Part shown: positions 59,860 through 64,000 of the stretch, piece after piece
Layout: the number at the start of each line of letters is the position of its first letter
How positions within the stretch are numbered: the first letter of the stretch is position 1
Assembly (NCBI GenBank): GCA_002704915.1
Contig: PAIP01000068.1
Location: 248,001-312,000 of the forward strand
From: Parvularcula sp.
GTDB lineage: Bacteria > Pseudomonadota > Alphaproteobacteria > Caulobacterales > Parvularculaceae
Direction of reading: 5' to 3'
Length of the DNA stretch: 64,000 bases
Translations under genes and position numbers: made by a program
The notes under the pieces: model-generated
What the model was told of the DNA's origin: nothing
Seen by the model: the letters and a program-made list of their open reading frames with translations, nothing else
Database searches by the model: none

Positions 59860-61149
59860 ATGGTTAATCGCGAGCTGGAAGAACCGCGCCCTGCAGTCAG
59901 TCAGCGCGCGCTTATTCTTCTTCTGCTTTATTTTCTGAACACGCTTCTGGTGCTGGACAAGATTATACTGTCCGTCTTGCTTGAGCCGATCAAAGCAGAA
60001 TTCAGCCTCAACGACTCCCAGCTTGGCCTCCTCACCGGGGCCGCCTACGCGCTGTGTCTCGGCGTCGCCAGCATTCCTTTCGGCATTGCCGTCGATCGCA
60101 CCAACCGGCGCAATCTCGCCTCCGCCTGCCTTGCGGTCTGGTCGGGCATGACGGCGCTCTGCGCCATGGCCCCCAACTATCTCGTATTCCTCCTCGCCCG
60201 TCTTGGAGTCGGGCTCGGCGAGGCCGGCGGCGGCCCGACGTCGCTGTCGATCATCTCAGACCTCTACGAACACAAACGCCGCGCAACAGCCATGGCGATC
60301 TTTTCGCTCGGCTCGCCAACAGCGGCGCTGATCAATCTCACGCTCAACACGCAGATCGCGCATCATTTCGGCTGGCGCGGCGCGCTTATTGCGGCGGCTG
60401 TCCCCGGCCTTCTTCTCGCTTTGTCGATCCGGCTTTTCACGTCAGAGCCGGAGCGCCTCAATACGAGGACCCAGAGCGCGGCGGAGGAAGCCCCGCCGCT
60501 GAAAGAAACGCTTGCTTTTATTTTGAGCCAGCGTTCACTTGTCTGGCTGCTCAGCGGCGCAGCGATTTCCTATATCGTGCTCGCCGGCGTCAGCTCCTGG
60601 AACTTCTCTTACATTGTGCGCAATTTCGACGTCAGCCTGCATGAGATCGGTCCCTATTTCGGCGTCGCCATCAGCGCGGCGGGCCTTATCGGCACCTATC
60701 TGACAGGGCGCGTCGCCGATTATCTCGGGCAGAAAAACGAGGCCTGGCGCTGCTGGGTGATGGCGTTGACGACCGTCGGTGCGATTTCTTTCGGAACAGT
60801 TGTCTTTACCACCTCAAGCCTCACCGCCGCCGTTCTGTGTACGGCGGGCCTTGCAACATGCGCGACGCTTTGGACTGCGCCAGGTTTTGCATTGTCGCAA
60901 AGTCTCGTGCGCGCGCGAATGCGCGGGGTCACTGGCTCCATCATTTTTCTGATCGCCAACCTTATCGGTTATGGTCTCGGGCCTCTTCTCGTCGGCGTCT
61001 TCAGCGATCTTTATTATGCGACGCAAGGCGAAGACGGCCTGCAATTCGCCATCCTCGCCGTCCTGTCGCTGGACATCATCGCCGTCTTCTGTTTTCTCAG
61101 GGCCGCCGGTCCGCTGACGGAAGATTTAAAAAGGGCGCAAAAAATTTAG
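59860..61149 (+). CDS. MFS transporter of the Spinster-like type
   Basis: The 429-residue protein has 12 membrane segments, with the motif FGIAVDRTNRRNL after helix 2 and GVGLGEAGGGPTSLS in helix 4. This is the Spinster/sphingolipid-like MFS group often found with sphingomonad-type TonB modules. The ATG at 59860 is preceded by TTAGGGAGCC. It is divergent from the LysR gene and probably moves the module's substrate or product through the inner membrane. Confidence 0.85.
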   Translation: MVNRELEEPRPAVSQRALILLLLYFLNTLLVLDKIILSVLLEPIKAEFSLNDSQLGLLTGAAYALCLGVASIPFGIAVDRTNRRNLASACLAVWSGMTALCAMAPNYLVFLLARLGVGLGEAGGGPTSLSIISDLYEHKRRATAMAIFSLGSPTAALINLTLNTQIAHHFGWRGALIAAAVPGLLLALSIRLFTSEPERLNTRTQSAAEEAPPLKETLAFILSQRSLVWLLSGAAISYIVLAGVSSWNFSYIVRNFDVSLHEIGPYFGVAISAAGLIGTYLTGRVADYLGQKNEAWRCWVMALTTVGAISFGTVVFTTSSLTAAVLCTAGLATCATLWTAPGFALSQSLVRARMRGVTGSIIFLIANLIGYGLGPLLVGVFSDLYYATQGEDGLQFAILAVLSLDIIAVFCFLRAAGPLTEDLKRAQKI

Positions 61150-61253
61150 GAGGAGGTGAGAACTGAAAGTTCGAACCGAAACCCGGAGGCGCCTCGCAGT
61201 CTGTCAGATAGGGAAAAGACGTCTCGCGCCGACACTATGAAAATGGTGGAGGT

Positions 61254-61364
61254 GAGTGACGAAAGTTTGAACCGCAGGGTTCGCCAGCGCGACCGCGCGC
61301 CGCCCGGCCAGGGCGCCCTCGCGGAGACAATGAGCGAAGCGAATTTGTCACGAGCGAAATGATG
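61254..61364 (+). repeat. 110-bp dispersed repeat (copy B)
   Basis: Direct repeat of 53531-53640: TGACGAAAGTTTGAACC, CAGGGTTCGCCAGCGCGACCGCG, GCCAGGGCGCCCTCGCGGAG, GAAGCGAATTTGTC and GAGCGAAATGATG. The pair lies in the same orientation, about 7.7 kb apart, on either side of the receptor/enzyme/regulator/permease module. Confidence 0.75.
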
Positions 61365-61599
61365 CTTGAGGGGACTGGATTCGAACCAGCCTACGCAAAG
61401 CGGCCAGATTTACAGTCTCACGAATCCTGTTCAAGGCTGTCTCAGCCTGCTTCACCAATTCAATAGTCCCTGGTGGTCGGCGCTGCAAATATCGCTGGAT
61501 ATCTCTGCCTCTCTCTGGGCGATTCGTTCGATAGCGCATTAAATATGCACCGAAATCAAGGATTGCACGCTCTAACTGCGTACATTGTCTCGGGAACAC
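61348..61599 (-). CDS. Doubtful 83-residue ORF ending in a tRNA-Tyr fragment
   Basis: A GTG-started frame encodes an 83-residue helical protein (AYLMRYRTNRPERGRDIQRY), and its last 22 codons lie in the tRNA-Tyr-derived sequence. It may be the tail of an element-encoded gene created at the integration junction. No family is recognised. Confidence 0.3.
   Translation of the reverse strand: MFPRQCTQLERAILDFGAYLMRYRTNRPERGRDIQRYLQRRPPGTIELVKQAETALNRIRETVNLAALRRLVRIQSPQASFRS
61367..61419 (-). pseudogene. 3' portion of tRNA-Tyr
   Basis: Minus strand: GACTGTAAATC (the Tyr anticodon loop with GTA), a short variable region, GCTGGTTCGAATCCAG (T-arm) and CCCCTCA at the acceptor side. The 5' half and CCA are missing. 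Such 3' tRNA fragments are typical att sites or their remnants. Confidence 0.65.
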
Positions 61600-61627
61600 A
61601 ACATTCGCGCGCCTGTTCTAGAAAATT

Positions 61628-62128
61628 ATGCCTGACGTCCTGACAACGGCGTTTTCCACGACCACGCCGGTCTGGGAAATCTTCTTTCGGATGCTGATGG
61701 CGTGCATATTCGCATTCGCCATTGGTTTCGACCGTGAATATCGCGGTCGTCCCGCTGGCTTGCGGACCAATATGCTGACAGCGCTTGCCGCCAGCGCTTT
61801 TGCGCTCATCGCCATCGAAATGATCCACGCCATGGGTGACGAGGGCGAGAAAACACAGCTCGATCCCATCCGCGTGGTCGAGGCGGTGACTGCCGGCGTC
61901 GCTTTTCTGGCGGCCGGCACAATCATTCAATCGCGCGGCAATGTGAAAGGATTGACCACGGGGGCGGGCATGTGGCTATCCGGCGCCATCGGCCTCGCTT
62001 GCGGCGCGGGCTTCCTTGCTGTCGGATTTATCGCGACCCTGCTCGCCGTATTTATCCTTATTCCGCTGGATATAATCGAGGAGCATCTTCCCTCGAAAGA
62101 AAAACGAGAATCCGAATCCGGCGATTAG
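61628..62128 (+). CDS. MgtC/SapB-family membrane protein
   Basis: The 166-residue protein has four membrane helices and the MgtC features: FAIGFDREYRGRPAGLRTNML, the TAGVAFLAAGTIIQSRG block with the conserved GA region, and TTGAGMWLSGAIGLACG. MgtC-like proteins modulate magnesium-limited growth or ATP synthase; plain MgtC has a longer cytoplasmic tail, which is short here. It is after the repeat/tRNA junction and convergent with the dehydrogenase gene. Confidence 0.9.
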   Translation: MPDVLTTAFSTTTPVWEIFFRMLMACIFAFAIGFDREYRGRPAGLRTNMLTALAASAFALIAIEMIHAMGDEGEKTQLDPIRVVEAVTAGVAFLAAGTIIQSRGNVKGLTTGAGMWLSGAIGLACGAGFLAVGFIATLLAVFILIPLDIIEEHLPSKEKRESESGD

Positions 62129-62133
62129 CCGTA

Positions 62134-63381
62134 TCAGCGATGGCCTCGCGCTGCGGAGGCCTCCTGAAGCCTTTCCAAAGCTTTTACGTAAGCCGCTTCC
62201 CGTAGCGTTATCTCCTTTTTATTCGCTGTCTGCAGGACCGATTGCGCATTATGTTTAATGCGCTCCCGAAGGTCAGTCATAATTTCATCTCGGCTTTGAC
62301 GAAGATGGCGCATATTCTGCACCCACTCGAAATAGGACACCGTCACCCCGCCGGCATTCGCCAATATATCGGGAATGAGTTTGACGCCTTTCTCCTCGAG
62401 AATTGGATCCGCTTCGACCGCGGTCGGCCCATTGGCGATTTCCAAAATGACTTTCGCCCTGATGTCGCTCGCATTGTCCTCGACAATCTGGTTGGCGATA
62501 GCGGCCGGCGCCAGCACATCGCACTCACTCGTTAACACCTCTTCATTCGTCGCAGCGCTCGCATTATTGCCATCTGCAAAGCCGCTGACGCCGCCCGTTT
62601 CCTCAATGTGATTTTCCAGTTTATCGAGATCTATCCCGTCGGGACAAATGACGCCGCCGCTGGCGTCAGCGACTGCTGTAATCTGAAAGCCGGCCTCTCG
62701 CGCGGCCCTTGCAAAATTACGTCCGGCGTTTCCAAAACCTTGCAGCGCCACCGTATGATGACGCTCCGTAAGCCCAAAAGCATCCGCCAGAGCTTCAAGA
62801 ACGCACAAGGCGCCCTCGCCGGTTGCTTCAGTCCGGCCTGCGACACCTCCAATCGCCAAAGGCTTGCCCGTCACCGCCGCCTCAACATGGCGATTGCGCA
62901 GCACTTTAATCTCGTCGGCAAGCCATGCCATGGTTTGCTCGCCGGTATTGATATCGGGCGCCGGAATATCCGTATTGGGATCAGTCAGAATATCAAACGC
63001 CCGGGCATAGGCGCGGGTTAGTCTTTCGCATTCATAGGGCGACAGTTCCGAAATATCGACGCAAACGCCTCCTTTCGCCCCGCCAAAGGGAAGATCAGCC
63101 AGCGCGCATTTGCATGTCATCCAGAACGCCATCGTAATGACCTCGTCAAGACATACATCAAGGTGATAGCGCACCCCGCCTTTGGTGGGGCCGAGAAGCT
63201 CGTTATAGCGGCAGCGCCAGGCCTTGAAGAGGCGCATGGAGCCGTCATCCATACGTACCGGCAGAGTGGCGCTCAGCGTTTGCTTTGGATAACTTAACTG
63301 GTCGAGAAGAATATCATCGACGTCAATGAAACGCGCTGCGTTGGTGAGCCGTTTTCTCGCTTTTGTAAGTTCTTTTCCCAA
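62134..63381 (-). CDS. Glu/Leu/Phe/Val-type amino acid dehydrogenase
   Basis: The 415-residue protein has the N-terminal substrate domain with KGGVRYH, then LPFGGAKGGVCVD with the catalytic Lys, and ALQGFGNAGRNFARAAREAG for the Rossmann fold. This is the Glu dehydrogenase family; NAD/NADP and substrate choice (glutamate or branched) cannot be read. It is a cytoplasmic enzyme of nitrogen metabolism. It ends five bases from the convergent MgtC-type gene. Confidence 0.92.
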   Translation of the reverse strand: MGKELTKARKRLTNAARFIDVDDILLDQLSYPKQTLSATLPVRMDDGSMRLFKAWRCRYNELLGPTKGGVRYHLDVCLDEVITMAFWMTCKCALADLPFGGAKGGVCVDISELSPYECERLTRAYARAFDILTDPNTDIPAPDINTGEQTMAWLADEIKVLRNRHVEAAVTGKPLAIGGVAGRTEATGEGALCVLEALADAFGLTERHHTVALQGFGNAGRNFARAAREAGFQITAVADASGGVICPDGIDLDKLENHIEETGGVSGFADGNNASAATNEEVLTSECDVLAPAAIANQIVEDNASDIRAKVILEIANGPTAVEADPILEEKGVKLIPDILANAGGVTVSYFEWVQNMRHLRQSRDEIMTDLRERIKHNAQSVLQTANKKEITLREAAYVKALERLQEASAARGHR

Positions 63382-63473
63382 GTCCGATCACCTCTTTCTG
63401 TTAAAATGCCCATTTTGCGGCGCCGTTCCAGAAAGTGATGGAATTATTTGCAGAAGAGCGTGTTGCATGATGG

Positions 63474-64000
63474 ATGATATCCGTAACTTCCCCTTCCCCG
63501 CAGCCCAGATACGAATTTCGATGCTGGCGCGAGGACGTGACAGGCATGCTTCAGAACTTCCAGAAAAGTTTTGACGATCTTGGCGTGGAGGAAAGAATAG
63601 ACATCTACCTCCTGCCGCGAAACAATCAGGGTTTGCTGCCGAAAATCCGCGGCGGGGAAAGCTTCGAAATCAAGCGTCGTCTGAATATCTCCGAGAGCTT
63701 TGAACGTTGGGAAGTGGCGGTGCAGAAAGACTTTCCGCTTTCCGCCAAGACCGTTGCTCATATCCTCCATATTTTGGACGAGCACCGGCTTGAGGTTGTT
63801 CGCTTGCCAGACAGCCGTGCAGCAGTGGAGTTCTTCGGCCCTTGCCTTGATACTTTGTGCGTGCCGAAAATGCGTCGGCTTTTCAAAAGCAACGGTTGCA
63901 GGGCGGAAATCACTCATGTTCTGATTTCTCTGAAGCCATATGAAACAGTGGCTTTTGAGAGTGAAGATCCCAACGAAATTGCCGGGAACCTGGAAAAATT
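63474..64000 (+). CDS. Unknown protein, N-terminal part (cut by window edge)
   Basis: An open frame from ATG 63474 continues to the end of the window (about 175 residues seen). It begins MISVTSPSPQPRYEFRCW and includes LPRNNQGLLPKIRGG and SFEIKRRL, then helices and a CxxAEIT-like segment. The start YEFRCW and KIRGG/EIKRRL strands recall CYTH-like domains that bind triphosphates, but this is weak. The start could instead be ATG 63546. It is divergent from the dehydrogenase gene. Confidence 0.6.
   Translation, partial: MISVTSPSPQPRYEFRCWREDVTGMLQNFQKSFDDLGVEERIDIYLLPRNNQGLLPKIRGGESFEIKRRLNISESFERWEVAVQKDFPLSAKTVAHILHILDEHRLEVVRLPDSRAAVEFFGPCLDTLCVPKMRRLFKSNGCRAEITHVLISLKPYETVAFESEDPNEIAGNLEK

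Overview
The window reads as a chromosomal segment of an aerobic, Gram-negative alphaproteobacterium with fairly high GC. Evidence is a Usg-family protein, an ornithine decarboxylase beside a deoxyhypusine-synthase-like enzyme (a homospermidine-type polyamine route), KdsB for LPS, three large TonB-dependent receptors, and the style of the tRNA and housekeeping genes. A marine Parvularcula/Hyphomonas-like lineage would fit, but the sequence alone does not settle this.

Layout. (1) 1-12.8 kb is a catabolic cluster: end of paaG, paaZ, a decapitated paaK remnant, EthD-like protein, TetR regulator, MFS transporter, TonB receptor, NTF2-like protein, a MOSC/ferredoxin-reductase fusion, an isochorismatase-type hydrolase, a MarR-like regulator and an ornithine-cyclodeaminase-family protein. 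It ends at an IS5-like remnant and a tRNA-Ser(GGA) gene flanked by partial tRNA-Ser copies. (2) 13.5-39 kb is mostly housekeeping and envelope: TerC, a galE-vanZ-kdsB operon, argE, an H1-like protein, a tandem FKBP lipoprotein, a ynbA-ynbB-plsC-VTT phospholipid cluster, usg, the polyamine pair, a desaturase, an ABC-F ATPase and nrdA with an NrdR box. (3) 41.3-43.2 kb is an AT-rich four-gene operon (DUF2188, unknown, TIR-domain protein, zinc ribbon) whose first Shine-Dalgarno lies in a perfect 15-bp inverted repeat. It is the best candidate here for an undescribed, probably anti-phage, system. (4) 43.3-49.7 kb is ordinary (DUF2059, SlyD, Tll0287-like haem protein, DUF423, TonB receptor). (5) 50.1-61.4 kb is modular. 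Three copies of a roughly 110-bp dispersed repeat (one diverged) bracket a block of four uncharacterised genes and a block with a divergent glycyl-radical-type enzyme, TonB receptor, LysR regulator and MFS transporter. The last copy abuts a 3' tRNA-Tyr fragment. (6) The right end has MgtC, a Glu/Leu-type dehydrogenase and an open frame leaving the window.

How the parts work together. In the left cluster PaaG and PaaZ isomerise and open the epoxidised ring of phenylacetyl-CoA; the redox, hydrolase and transport genes beyond the TetR gene probably feed a related aromatic substrate, and several minus-strand genes share promoter-like TTGACA boxes. In the right cluster a receptor, a permease, an enzyme and a LysR regulator form a self-contained uptake-and-conversion unit. 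Start sites were moved downstream wherever the longest frame began in repeat or leader DNA and an internal start had better family or Shine-Dalgarno support.
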